A DNA stretch of 64,000 nt from Spirosoma foliorum (GCF_014117325.1 NZ_CP059732.1:2431001-2495000); one strand, 5' to 3'. Shown: positions 51,475-60,878, counted from the stretch's first letter. The notes: generated by a model from the letters alone, not told the origin. Numbers and translations are program-made.

Positions 51475-52548
51475 TTAAGGAATGACTTGTACTACAGTCG
51501 GATCGAAATCCCACAGGTCGTCGAAACGGCTTGTACCATTGGCACCTGTTGTAATATAGCCTTTGTTGTTGATCGACCAGGCAACTGCATACGTCCGGCT
51601 AGATCCTTCAAATACACCTCTTGTTGTCCAGGTATCGGCGGTTGGATTATATTCCCAAACGTCTTTCGTTGTCGCGTCACCACCTGTGATATACCCTAAA
51701 CCATTAATCGCAAAGCCAACGGCATAGCTACGGGCAATGCTGGTTTGGTCGGTAATGAAATTCAGCTTTTGGGTCCACAAATCTTGTGCTGGATCATACA
51801 CATACCAGTCGAGCTGATTTGAGTTGTTGTTGTTACCCGTACCAACATAAGCCATGTTGTTAATAACAAAAGCAACAGCTCCTACGCGTTTCGAACCACC
51901 ATAACTGGCCACTTTAGTCCAGGTATTGGTTGTTGGGGTATACGACCACATATCTTTCAGATAGTTGCCGTCGAATCCACACGTTACATAGCCTTTTGTG
52001 CCAATCGCAAAGGCGGTTGCTGTTTGACGGGCAGTGCCACCAAAATCTGCGACCTGTTTCCAGCTGTTCGCAGTTGGATCATATTCCCAGAAATCCTTTA
52101 AGCGAGTCGAATTAGCATCCAGACCTGTACCGATATAGCCTTTCGTACCAACCGAGAAGCCTACGCCAAGGTTACGGGCTACACCTGGAAAATCAGCCTT
52201 CTGTGTCCAGGCATTTCGACTTGCGTCATAAGCCCACATATCTTTCAGACGGTTGTTGCTAACATCGGTTCCAGTGCCCATGTAAGCAATAGTACCAACT
52301 ACGAAACTGGCAGCTCCAAAACGAGCAGGGCCTTCTAATTCAGATCTTGAATTCCAGTCGCCCAGCGTGTCGACTGTTGATGAGTTGTTACAACCAATGA
52401 GGAGTCCGGCCCAGCCAATGCCGACCAGTGCTAGTGTCCAGTTGACGCGTTTGGTCTTCTTCGTAGCGTTAGAGAGGGTAGTCTCAGTTGATATTGCTTT
52501 CGACTGAGAGTTGGTCGCCGAAAGGAATCGAAATGGTAAATGAATCAT
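51475..52548 (-). CDS. Kelch-repeat lipoprotein
   Basis: This 357-residue protein has six or so Kelch-type units with the pattern GxGYIGTGLD...LKDFWEYDPTxNSWxxxADFxGxxR, consistent with a beta-propeller. The lipobox LLIGC (cysteine near residue 53) follows a long N-terminal stretch before the hydrophobic core, so the true start may be later, but no ATG, GTG or TTG lies close before the core. Lipid-anchored propeller, probably at the outer membrane. Kelch, DUF4907 and DUF4270 genes lie in this order on the same strand. Confidence 0.85.
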   Translation of the reverse strand: MIHLPFRFLSATNSQSKAISTETTLSNATKKTKRVNWTLALVGIGWAGLLIGCNNSSTVDTLGDWNSRSELEGPARFGAASFVVGTIAYMGTGTDVSNNRLKDMWAYDASRNAWTQKADFPGVARNLGVGFSVGTKGYIGTGLDANSTRLKDFWEYDPTANSWKQVADFGGTARQTATAFAIGTKGYVTCGFDGNYLKDMWSYTPTTNTWTKVASYGGSKRVGAVAFVINNMAYVGTGNNNNSNQLDWYVYDPAQDLWTQKLNFITDQTSIARSYAVGFAINGLGYITGGDATTKDVWEYNPTADTWTTRGVFEGSSRTYAVAWSINNKGYITTGANGTSRFDDLWDFDPTVVQVIP

Positions 52549-52850
52549 GAAAAACGAGCGTGAACGAACGAATTAAAACGTAAAGTTATAGGAATTTGCG
52601 TTAAGAACGATGGTTTGATAGTCTTACCAGCACGAGTTGACAAAATTGGTAGCCCGATTCGGGCGAAGTCATGTATCAAATAGGTCGCACAAAATTACGC
52701 CAAAGGGGTGTTACTTGCTAACGTGCTGGACTCATAAAAATTCTTAATTGTTAGGGTGATTTAAAGACACTTAAGGAAAAACCGAAACGACTATGACACA
52801 AAGACTCGCTTTGCATCATAGCCGTTGGAATGTAACTTCCTTAAAAAAGG
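52549..52850. other. Intergenic region with imperfect palindrome
   Basis: This 302-base stretch lies between the S41 protease gene (ending 52851) and the Kelch gene start. ACGACTATGACACAAAG near 52788 pairs partly with CTTTGCATCATAGCCGT ending near 52825, within outer TTAAGGAA/TTCCTTAA words at 52771-52844, a possible terminator for the S41 gene. Nothing else seen. Confidence 0.45.
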
Positions 52851-54314
52851 TTAAAATTTAAGGCTCTTCAATTCCCGGATCATTGAATGACCACCCGCCT
52901 TGCGTTGAATAGACGACCCTAAATTGATCAATGGATTACCACTGCTGGTTGCTTTGCGGCCACTGGCTACACTTCCCGAAATCTGGCTGAGCGCAGTATT
53001 TAACAAGTCTTCATTGGTATCGCCCAGTGGCAGCAGATTAATCGGTTCGTCAACCTCTATACTGGGAGTAAATCCGGTTGCGTAATCAGACTGTCCGAGG
53101 CTGTTGTATGATTTGAAAACAATAGGCTGCATACCCCATTTAATTTTTCCAGAATCGTCGGTGACCGTAATGGAACCTACATTTTTTCCATAAGTCGTTG
53201 TACCAATTGTGGTTACGGTCATGTATGGGCGCAAGCCATTAATGATAAGTTCGCTGGCTGAAGCCGTATGATCGGTGGTAAGTACAAAGACCCGCGAGAG
53301 GTTATCGCCGATATTCTGAGACTTATCCAGGAAATTCTGAATAAAGAAACTGGAGCCATAAGCCTGCTGTAACAGGGGTGTAATGCTGGTATTCCACTCT
53401 TCCCGGAAGTACAATTTACTGGAACTGACCCCCTTACCGATAAGGCTGGCCATATTCGCCGAGGAAGACGTATAACCACCTGGGTTATAGCGTAAATCCA
53501 GTACTAATTCGGTGACGCCCTGCGCTTTGAAGTTACTAAAAACGGCATCTACCTGCGCATCATACTCATCGGCCTCGCTCCCGTTAGCGCCTGGAACAAA
53601 TTGATTATAAACTAAATAGCCAACTTTTTTGCTGCCAACGGTATAAATGGAATCCAGGAACACCGGATTTTCCTGGAAGGTTGTAGCGGTTACACTGATT
53701 GTTTTGTCCGTATCGACCAACGATGAGCCGCTTATGGTAGCAAATCCAAAAGTAAAGGTTGTTCCTGTTAACAATAAGTCCGAATAATTGCTGGTTGTCA
53801 ATAACTGACTGTTTACTTTCGAAATAATGTCACCCCGCTTGATACCAGCCAGTTGCGCCGGAGAACCTGGCAGTACATACAAAACCTGAGCAATAACACC
53901 CGTAGAGCCTGAAGAACGTAGGTATAAGTTGTATTCCATACCCGTAGTGGTGGTCTGGCCACTTAATTCAGCAGTTAATGTGCTGGCATCATTCTCAATC
54001 CACGAGAACCGATCACCATCTGGATTCGAGGTAGCATTATAGGTATTCAGAATAGAGTTGAAGAAAACATCGGGTGCCAGTGTAGTATCGGGATTGGCTG
54101 GAATTTTGGTATTCCAGTAGTACACGTCCCGCATATTCGAAAGAATCCAGGAATCAATCGTTTGGTTTTCAGATGTTGTGGCCGATGTTTGAGGGGTGAC
54201 ATCGTCTGTTGTCTTCTTACAGGCCGACAGTGATAAGGCGAAACCTGCCATGAAAAGTATTGACCAAATCTGCTGATGAAGTAACTCTTTTGTTGTTCTA
54301 CGCGTGTAATTCAT
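52851..54314 (-). CDS. S41 family C-terminal-processing-like protease (lipoprotein)
   Basis: This 487-residue lipoprotein (LSAC at residues 29-32) has a PDZ domain at about residues 120-190 (MEYNLYLRSSGSTGVIAQVL, GIKRGDIISKVN) and the tail-specific protease core: ELVLDLRYNPGGYTSSSANM, then the catalytic serine in HTASASELIINGL (349-361) and a later Lys-containing GKNVGS segment. S41 proteases with PDZ cleave unfolded or tagged envelope proteins. It is monocistronic. Confidence 0.9.
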   Translation of the reverse strand: MNYTRRTTKELLHQQIWSILFMAGFALSLSACKKTTDDVTPQTSATTSENQTIDSWILSNMRDVYYWNTKIPANPDTTLAPDVFFNSILNTYNATSNPDGDRFSWIENDASTLTAELSGQTTTTGMEYNLYLRSSGSTGVIAQVLYVLPGSPAQLAGIKRGDIISKVNSQLLTTSNYSDLLLTGTTFTFGFATISGSSLVDTDKTISVTATTFQENPVFLDSIYTVGSKKVGYLVYNQFVPGANGSEADEYDAQVDAVFSNFKAQGVTELVLDLRYNPGGYTSSSANMASLIGKGVSSSKLYFREEWNTSITPLLQQAYGSSFFIQNFLDKSQNIGDNLSRVFVLTTDHTASASELIINGLRPYMTVTTIGTTTYGKNVGSITVTDDSGKIKWGMQPIVFKSYNSLGQSDYATGFTPSIEVDEPINLLPLGDTNEDLLNTALSQISGSVASGRKATSSGNPLINLGSSIQRKAGGHSMIRELKSLKF

Positions 54315-54652
54315 ATCGTTCTTATCTATAGAGTAAGTTGAATAAAAAAGCGTCTTAATCTATAATGGTTACGCTGGTGAAATACCGTTTGTTGCAGCCG
54401 GTAATACGCTCTCCATAATTTAATAGTCATTTAATTCTGATCGCTGCGATTTAGTAGGAGAGGAGGCCGCTGATTTTCAGAGTTGATTTGGGTTGGCCGT
54501 TGTTGACGCTAGAAAGGCGGCCTGGTTGATAAAACAGATAGAGCGTAGTTTTTTAAGAATCAACACTCGATTGCCAAACTATACACAGCAAGTAGTTGCG
54601 ACTGTGTTGTATCTTTGATAATGAGTTTAATGAAACCTAGTAGAACAAATCT
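54315..54652. other. Intergenic region with promoter for the dehydrogenase genes
   Basis: This 338-base divergent region precedes the S41 gene on one side and the dehydrogenase small-subunit gene on the other. A TATCTTTG box lies at 54610-54617. No repeats or reading frames of note. Confidence 0.45.
54610..54617 (+). promoter_or_regulatory. Putative -7 box of the GMC dehydrogenase operon
   Basis: TATCTTTG is an exact TAnnTTTG match 35 bases before the GTG start at 54653. Confidence 0.4.
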
Positions 54653-55189
54653 GTGGAAAGACGTAATGCGTTAAAAACAATGGCTGGGGCCGTGGGTGGG
54701 CTAATTAGCTTGCCTGCCTGGGCAAATGGCTGGACGACCGAAACTGTCCTGACAACCCGAAAAATTCTCTCTGTAGGCCAAACTGAATTGCTGGCAGAGA
54801 TGGTCGAAACGATTATTCCGGCTACCGATACGCCTGGCGCAAAAGCCCTGAACGTTCATCAGTTCGTGCAGAAAATGGTGGCCGATTGTTACCCTAAAAC
54901 GGCACAGGAAAACCTGAACAAAGGACTCGATTCGTTAAATGATCTGGCTCAGAAATCATTTAGCAAACCTTTTGCTCAAGGCGATACGGCTCAACGGACA
55001 GCACTACTGACGCAACTGGCTCAATCGCCGGATCAAAAGGAGTTTTACTCGCTAGTGAAGAACCTCACTATTCGAGGCTATATGACGTCGGAGTATGTGA
55101 TGACCAATCTTACGCACTACGAATTTATTCCAGGTCGTTACCACGGTTGCGTGCCTGTACCTCAAAAAGCAGCTTCACAAGGAAAATAG
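54653..55189 (+). CDS. Gluconate 2-dehydrogenase subunit 3-like small subunit, Tat-exported
   Basis: The GTG at 54653 gives 178 residues; the frame has a TAG 12 bases earlier, so no ATG is available. The N-terminus MERRNALKTMAGAVGGLISL is a twin-arginine signal (Arg3-Arg4). The rest (LLAEMVETIIPATDTPGAKA, VHQFVQKMVADCYPKTAQEN, ...TNLTHYEFIPGRYHGCVPVP) matches the gluconate-2-dehydrogenase subunit 3 family (PF13618), the small Tat-carried partner of periplasmic GMC flavin dehydrogenases. The large subunit follows after a 114-base gap occupied by a palindrome. Confidence 0.9.
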   Translation: MERRNALKTMAGAVGGLISLPAWANGWTTETVLTTRKILSVGQTELLAEMVETIIPATDTPGAKALNVHQFVQKMVADCYPKTAQENLNKGLDSLNDLAQKSFSKPFAQGDTAQRTALLTQLAQSPDQKEFYSLVKNLTIRGYMTSEYVMTNLTHYEFIPGRYHGCVPVPQKAASQGK

Positions 55190-55194
55190 GTGTA

Positions 55195-55276
55195 CGGTTT
55201 GAGGTATTCGGTTTACGGTGGCTGACGTACGAAGTTGCTTTCGCGTCAGCCACCGTAGACCGAATACCTCAAACCG
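55195..55276. repeat. Inverted repeat of the GGTATTCGGTTT family, 32-bp arms
   Basis: Arms 55195-55226 and 55245-55276 pair at 31 of 32 positions. It lies inside the operon, between the stop of the small subunit gene and the start of the large subunit gene. Its GAGGTATTCGGTTT core matches the palindrome at 17123-17224 except for one or two bases. Confidence 0.75.
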
Positions 55277-55303
55277 AATACTGTAAACTAACCACTCTTG
55301 AAA

Positions 55304-57016
55304 ATGTCTTACTTTAATATAGATGCGCAAGCCTTAAACACCTACGATGCCATTGTCATTGGCTCAGGCATTAGTGGCGGCTGGGCAGCCAAAGAATTGA
55401 CTGGCAAAGGCCTGCGCACCCTCGTTCTCGAACGGGGACGCGATGTTCGGCACGTAACCGATTATCCTACGACCAACAAACAACCTTGGGAATTTGAACA
55501 TAGAAACCAGCTTAAGCAGGAAGTTCGGGAAGCCAACCCGATTATCAGCAAGTGCTATGCTTTTTATGAAGGTACCGAACAGTTTTTCGTGAAAGACGCT
55601 GAGCATCCTTACGTTCAGGAAAAGCCTTTCGACTGGATACGGGGCTATCAGGTAGGCGGCAAATCGCTGATGTGGGCACGACAAACACAGCGCTGGAGCG
55701 ATTTCGATTTTGAAGGACCTGCCCGTGATGGATTCGCCGTTGACTGGCCGATCCGCTATGCCGACATTGCCCCCTGGTATAGCCATGTAGAACGATTTGC
55801 CGGAATAACCGGTAACAAAGATGGCTTGGCCACTTTGCCAGATGGTGAGTTTCTGCCCCCCCACGAATGGAACTGCGTAGAGAAGCATTTTCAACAAAAA
55901 GTGGCGGCCAAATATAAGGATCGGCATGTGATTATGGGGCGGGCCGCGCATTTAACGCAACCACAACCCATTCATTTTCAGCAGGGACGGGCGCAATGTC
56001 AGCACCGTACCATCTGTGAGCGCGGATGTCCGTTTGGTGGCTACTTCAGTAGCAATTCGTCAACCATACCCTGGGCAGCTAAAACGGGTAAAATGACCTT
56101 ACGTCCCAACTCGGTTGTTCACTCGATCATCTACGATGAGGCCAAAGGCCGGGCAACGGGGGTGCGCGTCATTGACGCTAATACCAAACAGATGCAGGAG
56201 TTTTATGCTCGTATCATTTTTCTGAATGCGGCAGCATTAAACTCCAATCTAGTGCTGTTGAATTCAACATCTCATCGCTTCCCGAATGGTCTGGGCAACG
56301 ACAGTGGGGTTTTGGGTAAATATGTCGCTTTCCACAATTATCGGGCAGGTATTTCGGGTGAATACGATGGAGATCTTGATTCGACAACAGATGGTCGTCG
56401 GCCAAACAGCCCTTATATTCCCCGTTTCCGAAATGTGCTAAAACAGGAAACGAACTTCTTACGAGGGTATGCCTCTGGTTTTTCGGCCGGGCGGATTTCG
56501 CGGTCTGATCAAAATGGAATTGGAGCCGACTTGAAAGAGAGCCTGTTGAATCCTAAACTGGGCGGTTGGTACGTCGGCTCACATATGATGGGTGAAACCA
56601 TCCCGAAAGAATCGAACTATCTTGCGCTGGACTCATCGCTAAAAGATCCGTTTGGTATTCCCCAACTGAAAATCTCGATTGCTTACGATGATAACGACGA
56701 TAAAATGGTGAAGGATTATCAGGAGCAACTAACGGAGATGTTTACCGAAGCGGGTTTCAAAAATATCCGGGTACGTGACAGTCATGCCGCACCTGGCCTC
56801 GATATTCACGAAATGGGTGGTGTGCGGATGGGTAAAGACCCCAAAACGTCGATGCTCAATAAGTGGAACCAACTTCATGCCGTGAAAAACGTATTCGTAA
56901 CAGATGGAGCCAGCATGACCTCGACTTCCACGCAAAACCCATCATTAACCTATATGGCGCTTACAGCCCGCGCTGCCGATTATGCCGTGAAAGCTATGAA
57001 AAAGGGGCTGGTGTAG
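55304..57016 (+). CDS. GMC family flavin dehydrogenase, large subunit (glucoside 3-dehydrogenase-like)
   Basis: The ATG at 55304 gives 570 residues. The FAD motif GSGISGG lies near residue 20 (IVIGSGISGGWAAKEL). Three closely spaced cysteines at 232, 238 and 242 (CQHRTICERGC) match the position where related FAD-dependent glucose/glucoside dehydrogenases carry a 3Fe-4S cluster. The catalytic C-terminal block is HEMGGVRMGKDPKTS, followed by DGASMTSTSTQNPSLT (His and Asn). Together with the Tat-carried small subunit it should act in the periplasm, oxidising a sugar at C3 (inferred). No cytochrome c gene with a CxxCH motif lies beside it. Confidence 0.85.
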   Translation: MSYFNIDAQALNTYDAIVIGSGISGGWAAKELTGKGLRTLVLERGRDVRHVTDYPTTNKQPWEFEHRNQLKQEVREANPIISKCYAFYEGTEQFFVKDAEHPYVQEKPFDWIRGYQVGGKSLMWARQTQRWSDFDFEGPARDGFAVDWPIRYADIAPWYSHVERFAGITGNKDGLATLPDGEFLPPHEWNCVEKHFQQKVAAKYKDRHVIMGRAAHLTQPQPIHFQQGRAQCQHRTICERGCPFGGYFSSNSSTIPWAAKTGKMTLRPNSVVHSIIYDEAKGRATGVRVIDANTKQMQEFYARIIFLNAAALNSNLVLLNSTSHRFPNGLGNDSGVLGKYVAFHNYRAGISGEYDGDLDSTTDGRRPNSPYIPRFRNVLKQETNFLRGYASGFSAGRISRSDQNGIGADLKESLLNPKLGGWYVGSHMMGETIPKESNYLALDSSLKDPFGIPQLKISIAYDDNDDKMVKDYQEQLTEMFTEAGFKNIRVRDSHAAPGLDIHEMGGVRMGKDPKTSMLNKWNQLHAVKNVFVTDGASMTSTSTQNPSLTYMALTARAADYAVKAMKKGLV

Positions 57017-57223
57017 GTATCATTTTATTTTTTTGTATCTGGCGCGGGTATTTACCCGTGCCTTTTATTTTGGCTAGCATTCGCTAGCGCACGATTAACT
57101 GGTAGGTCGGCGGATGCTGACGAAATTATAAGCACGAGCAAATGCACGCGCCAGAAGTATTTCTACGGGTTAATTAACTTTTAAGGAAAACCATTGAAAT
57201 CGTATACCTCTCGTTCCCCTATT

Positions 57224-58546
57224 ATGTCTAAAACTTTTATCGGGATTGCCTGCCTGATGGCTTCACTGCTTTCGTGGGATAGCCTGGCCGAAAACCATAC
57301 GGGCAAATATCCAAAAGCCGTTCGTACACATAAGAAATCAGATCCGTCATCTGAACTAAAACTTCCAGCTGGATTTTCAGGCACGATCGTCGCGCAGGAT
57401 CTGGGTTCGGCTCGTCATATTGCGATTACCAAAACCGGTGACATTTACGTGAAGCTGGCTAAACTCAAGGACGGGAAAGGAATTTATCGGCTTCGGGATA
57501 CCGACAAAGATGGTCTGATTGATGAAACAACGGGCTTCGGGGATTATCCCGGAACCGGAATTTTCATTAACAATGGATATCTCTATGCCTCGTCTAATTC
57601 AAGTGTTTATCGCTACAAACTCAACGATAAGCAGGAGGTTGATAGCCCCGATCAGCCTGAAAAACTGGTGTCGGGCTTACGGGAAAAAGACCGAGATAAG
57701 TCGAAGTCGATTGCGGTTGATAATCAGAATAACTTGTACGTGAATATCGCTTCGGATAACGATGCTTGCCGGGAAGCCGGGACCGGGAAAGGGTTAATGC
57801 CCTGCCCGCTGCTGGATTCGGCAGCAGGTATCTGGAAATTTAAAGCAAATGTTGCCGATCAATCCTTTGCGAGCGGCACACGCTATGCCACTGGTTTGAA
57901 AAACGTTGTGGGGCTGGATTGGAATACCAAAAACAACTCCCTGTTTGTTTTGATGCATGGGCGGGGGAAATTCGATGATTTCTACCCACAGTACTATACA
58001 CCGCAAAATAGTGCTGAGCTACCCGCCGAAACGATGTATGAAGTTCATCAGGGCGATGATGCTGGTTGGCCTTATATTTATTACGACCCCGTTCAGAAAA
58101 AGAAAATGCTGGCTCCTGAATATGGTGGAGATGGCAAAAAAACGGGTGGTGAAAAAGCGATCAGTCCAGTAGTCGCTTTCCCGGCTCATATGGCGCCTAA
58201 TGGATTACTGTTCTATACGGGAACGGCCTTCCCCGAGCGTTACCGAAACGGCGCTTTCATTGCGTTTCACTCCCAATCGCAACCAATTCACAAAGGCTAT
58301 TTAGTTGGCTTTGTGCCGTTTAAAAATGGAAAGCCAGCGGGCCCATGGGAAATCTTTGCCGATAATTTTGCGGGTGTCGACCTCGAAAAACCACAAGGTC
58401 CCGTACAACATCGTCCTTGTGGTCTGGCGCAGGGACCCGATGGCTCTATCTATGTAACGGATGATTTGAACGGTACCTTATTTAAAATCAGTTATAAAGG
58501 GTCGGCCAAAGGCCAGAAATCAATGACGGCTTCGAAAAAGAAGTAA
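57224..58546 (+). CDS. PQQ-dependent sugar dehydrogenase-like (L-sorbosone dehydrogenase-type) beta-propeller
   Basis: The ATG at 57224 gives 440 residues with a signal (MSKTFIGIACLMASLLSW). The start blocks ELKLPAGFSGTIVAQDLGSA and GDIYVKLAKLKDGKGIYRL, the calcium-binding-like RDTDKDGLIDETTG, the HQGDDAGWPYIYYDP loop and GLAQGPDGSIYVTDDLNG are typical of sorbosone-dehydrogenase/PQQ-like six-bladed propellers. Such exported proteins may bind PQQ and oxidise sugars or sugar lactones; some homologues lack cofactor residues. It follows the GMC gene on the same strand after about 200 bases. Confidence 0.8.
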   Translation: MSKTFIGIACLMASLLSWDSLAENHTGKYPKAVRTHKKSDPSSELKLPAGFSGTIVAQDLGSARHIAITKTGDIYVKLAKLKDGKGIYRLRDTDKDGLIDETTGFGDYPGTGIFINNGYLYASSNSSVYRYKLNDKQEVDSPDQPEKLVSGLREKDRDKSKSIAVDNQNNLYVNIASDNDACREAGTGKGLMPCPLLDSAAGIWKFKANVADQSFASGTRYATGLKNVVGLDWNTKNNSLFVLMHGRGKFDDFYPQYYTPQNSAELPAETMYEVHQGDDAGWPYIYYDPVQKKKMLAPEYGGDGKKTGGEKAISPVVAFPAHMAPNGLLFYTGTAFPERYRNGAFIAFHSQSQPIHKGYLVGFVPFKNGKPAGPWEIFADNFAGVDLEKPQGPVQHRPCGLAQGPDGSIYVTDDLNGTLFKISYKGSAKGQKSMTASKKK

Positions 58547-58571
58547 CAGCCTGAATTATTAACGATTAACT

Positions 58572-58603
58572 AAAGCCATCTACGCTAGCTAGTAGGTGGC
58601 TTT
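58572..58603 (+). terminator. Terminator after the propeller gene
   Basis: AAAGCCATCTAC (58572-58583) pairs with GTAGGTGGCTTT (58592-58603) with one mismatch and is followed by TTTTTT, 25 bases after the stop codon. Confidence 0.85.
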
Positions 58604-58731
58604 TTTGTGCTTCCTTTTACCGGATCATACTGAGGCAAAGTGGTTTTTCGTAGACCTTTTTAACAAACATTAACTTGGACGGATGTGCCTGATACTGAAT
58701 CTTTATGGCGGCTTAAGCGCCTGCTAAAACG

Positions 58732-59775
58732 ATGCGTTATTTACTTCTGACACTAGTCCTTTACAGTCTTATCATTAATCTGGCAATTGGTCAGCATACC
58801 CAACGTTCTGTTGGAGACTATACTGTTTTTACGATTCCATTTGAAGGAGACTCGATCACGTTTGCTGTTGTCACTCGAAAAGGTGAGTTGACGAAGAAGA
58901 AGCCAATTTTTCTATTTCGTCAGGGTTCCCTGCCGATTCCGCTGTTTACCATTAATCCGAAGACCCATAAGCCTGCCTTAACAGAATTGCCCATTACCTG
59001 TTACGACCACGAAGCTGACTATTATTCAATTATGATTGCGAAACCGGGGGTACCTCTCGTTGTTGAGGATGCGTATTTAGATACGCTGTTTACTACCCGT
59101 AGCAGGCCTAAGCCCACAATGTATACGTCGACGTATTTTAGTCATAACTACCTTGATTATTACGTTCATCAGACGAATGCTGTGTTTGACTTTCTGCTTA
59201 AACAGCCTTGGGTGGATACTAAACGAGTTGTACTAGCCGGTGGGTCAGAAGGCTACCATGTAGCGATTAAAACGGCCTATACAAATCCAAGGGTTACCCA
59301 TTTAATTGTATCATCAGGCGGGTTGGAAGGCCGACACCAGTCGATCATCCGTGCCGAGCGAATGAAAGGGTATACAGGCGAGTATACGCAAGAGGAGGCT
59401 CAACGAAGCGTTGAGGGGTTGCAACGGGAATGGATTGAGATTTGTAAAGACTCGCTCAATACGACATCGACTTATGGCGATCCTAAACGGACAACCTATT
59501 CATTTTCGCATAATCACAATTTAGAGTATCTGCTTGCCCTAACCATACCCATTCGTGTGATCTATGGCACTGCCGATGTGGGCTCGACCTCGAACGATAT
59601 CCTACCGCTTGAGTTTGCTCGTCGTGGCAAAATGAATCTTAGTTTGAAGGCATATCCTAATCATGACCATACGTATTACAAGTTAACGTATAATGCGAAG
59701 GGGAAGGTTATCGATAAAGTCTATAACGGCGTTGTTGTCGAAAAGGAGTATTTCGACTGGCTCAGGCTTCATTAA
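58732..59775 (+). CDS. Alpha/beta hydrolase, exported
   Basis: This 347-residue protein has a signal peptide (LLTLVLYSLIINLAIGQ). The nucleophile elbow GGSEG places the catalytic Ser at residue 172 in VVLAGGSEGYHVAI; the acid and histidine are likely the Asp near 285 (YGTADVGSTSND) and the His in YPNHDHTYY. No closer family is obvious. It lies after the propeller gene's terminator, so is probably transcribed on its own. Confidence 0.75.
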   Translation: MRYLLLTLVLYSLIINLAIGQHTQRSVGDYTVFTIPFEGDSITFAVVTRKGELTKKKPIFLFRQGSLPIPLFTINPKTHKPALTELPITCYDHEADYYSIMIAKPGVPLVVEDAYLDTLFTTRSRPKPTMYTSTYFSHNYLDYYVHQTNAVFDFLLKQPWVDTKRVVLAGGSEGYHVAIKTAYTNPRVTHLIVSSGGLEGRHQSIIRAERMKGYTGEYTQEEAQRSVEGLQREWIEICKDSLNTTSTYGDPKRTTYSFSHNHNLEYLLALTIPIRVIYGTADVGSTSNDILPLEFARRGKMNLSLKAYPNHDHTYYKLTYNAKGKVIDKVYNGVVVEKEYFDWLRLH

Positions 59776-59914
59776 CTCAATGGGTACGAAATGCTGAAAC
59801 CAATACGTTGGATAGTGGATTGAGGGTGCCAGAACAGTAAACCAAACCAATCTATACCTTTATACCCCGTGCGCAGGCACTTCGTCTGCTGCCCATTAAC
59901 CGACCTATTGTTTT

Positions 59915-60805
59915 ATGAATTACTCCGAAAAGATCACCCGCCAGCAGTTTCTTAAACTAGGCGCCTTAGCTACATCGGCGGCTTTGTTACCTCAGCTAGA
60001 TGCGTTTGCAGCCCCTACCAAAAAGGTTGGTTTGCAATTGTATACACTGCGGGATTTGATGGCGAAAGACCCGGATGGAACATTGAAAAAAGTGGCCGAA
60101 ATTGGCTACAAAGAAGTTGAGTTGTTTGGTTACGCAGATGGTAAATTCTTCGGCAAAACACCTAAAGCATTTGCAGCCCAACTGAAAAGCCTGGGTTTAT
60201 CGGTTCCCAGCGGACACTATACAACGGGCAAAACAATGCCAAATGCGAAAGGCACCCTCACCAATGACTGGAAACGGGCGGTTGACGATGCTGCTGCTAT
60301 CGGACAGAAGTACATGGTTTGTGCTTACCTGTTCCCCGACGAACGGAAAAAACTGGATGACTACAAACAGTTTGCGGATCTATTCAATAAATCGGCGGAA
60401 GTCGTGAAAGCGGCCGGGATGCAATTCTGCTACCACAACCACGATTTTGAATTTAAGGCAATGGATAGCAAACTGCCTTATGATGTCCTGTTGAACGGTA
60501 CCGACAAGAACCTGGTCAAACTCGAACTCGATTTGTACTGGGCTACGTTTGCGAATCAGGACCCCGTTGCTTTGTTCAAGAAGCACCCTGGTCGTTTCCC
60601 GCTTTGGCACATCAAAGACATGGAAAAAACGGCTGAACGGGCATTCGCGCCAGTTGGTACGGGTTCTATTAACTTCCAGCGAATCTTCGACGCGAAGAAA
60701 ACAGCGGGCATGACGCACTACTTCGTTGAACAGGATGTCTGCAAACTGCCACCACTGGAGTCAATTGCGATCAGCTTTAAGAATGTGGAAAAATTGAAAG
60801 TATAA
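59915..60805 (+). CDS. Exported sugar phosphate isomerase/epimerase-like TIM barrel (second copy)
   Basis: This 296-residue protein has a signal-like N-terminus MNYSEKITRQQFLKLGALAT, which looks Tat-related (single Arg, RQQFLK) and may use Sec or Tat. The barrel of the AP-endonuclease-2/xylose-isomerase fold shows CYHNHDFEF, KLELDLYWATFAN, WHIKDMEK and FVEQDVC segments carrying the metal ligands. It is related in fold to the protein at 7678-8529, but sequence similarity between the two is modest. Function is probably isomerisation or epimerisation of an oxidised sugar (inferred). Confidence 0.85.
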   Translation: MNYSEKITRQQFLKLGALATSAALLPQLDAFAAPTKKVGLQLYTLRDLMAKDPDGTLKKVAEIGYKEVELFGYADGKFFGKTPKAFAAQLKSLGLSVPSGHYTTGKTMPNAKGTLTNDWKRAVDDAAAIGQKYMVCAYLFPDERKKLDDYKQFADLFNKSAEVVKAAGMQFCYHNHDFEFKAMDSKLPYDVLLNGTDKNLVKLELDLYWATFANQDPVALFKKHPGRFPLWHIKDMEKTAERAFAPVGTGSINFQRIFDAKKTAGMTHYFVEQDVCKLPPLESIAISFKNVEKLKV

Positions 60806-60827
60806 ATCTAGGTCGATTAACCCGTTT

Positions 60828-60865
60828 ACAGGCCAAACGAAACTCCTCGGTTTCGTTTGGCCTGT
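60828..60865 (+). terminator. Intrinsic terminator after the second TIM-barrel gene
   Basis: ACAGGCCAAACGAAAC (60828-60843) pairs exactly with 60850-60865 and is followed by GTATTTTTG. Confidence 0.85.
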
Positions 60866-60878
60866 GTATTTTTGAGCG

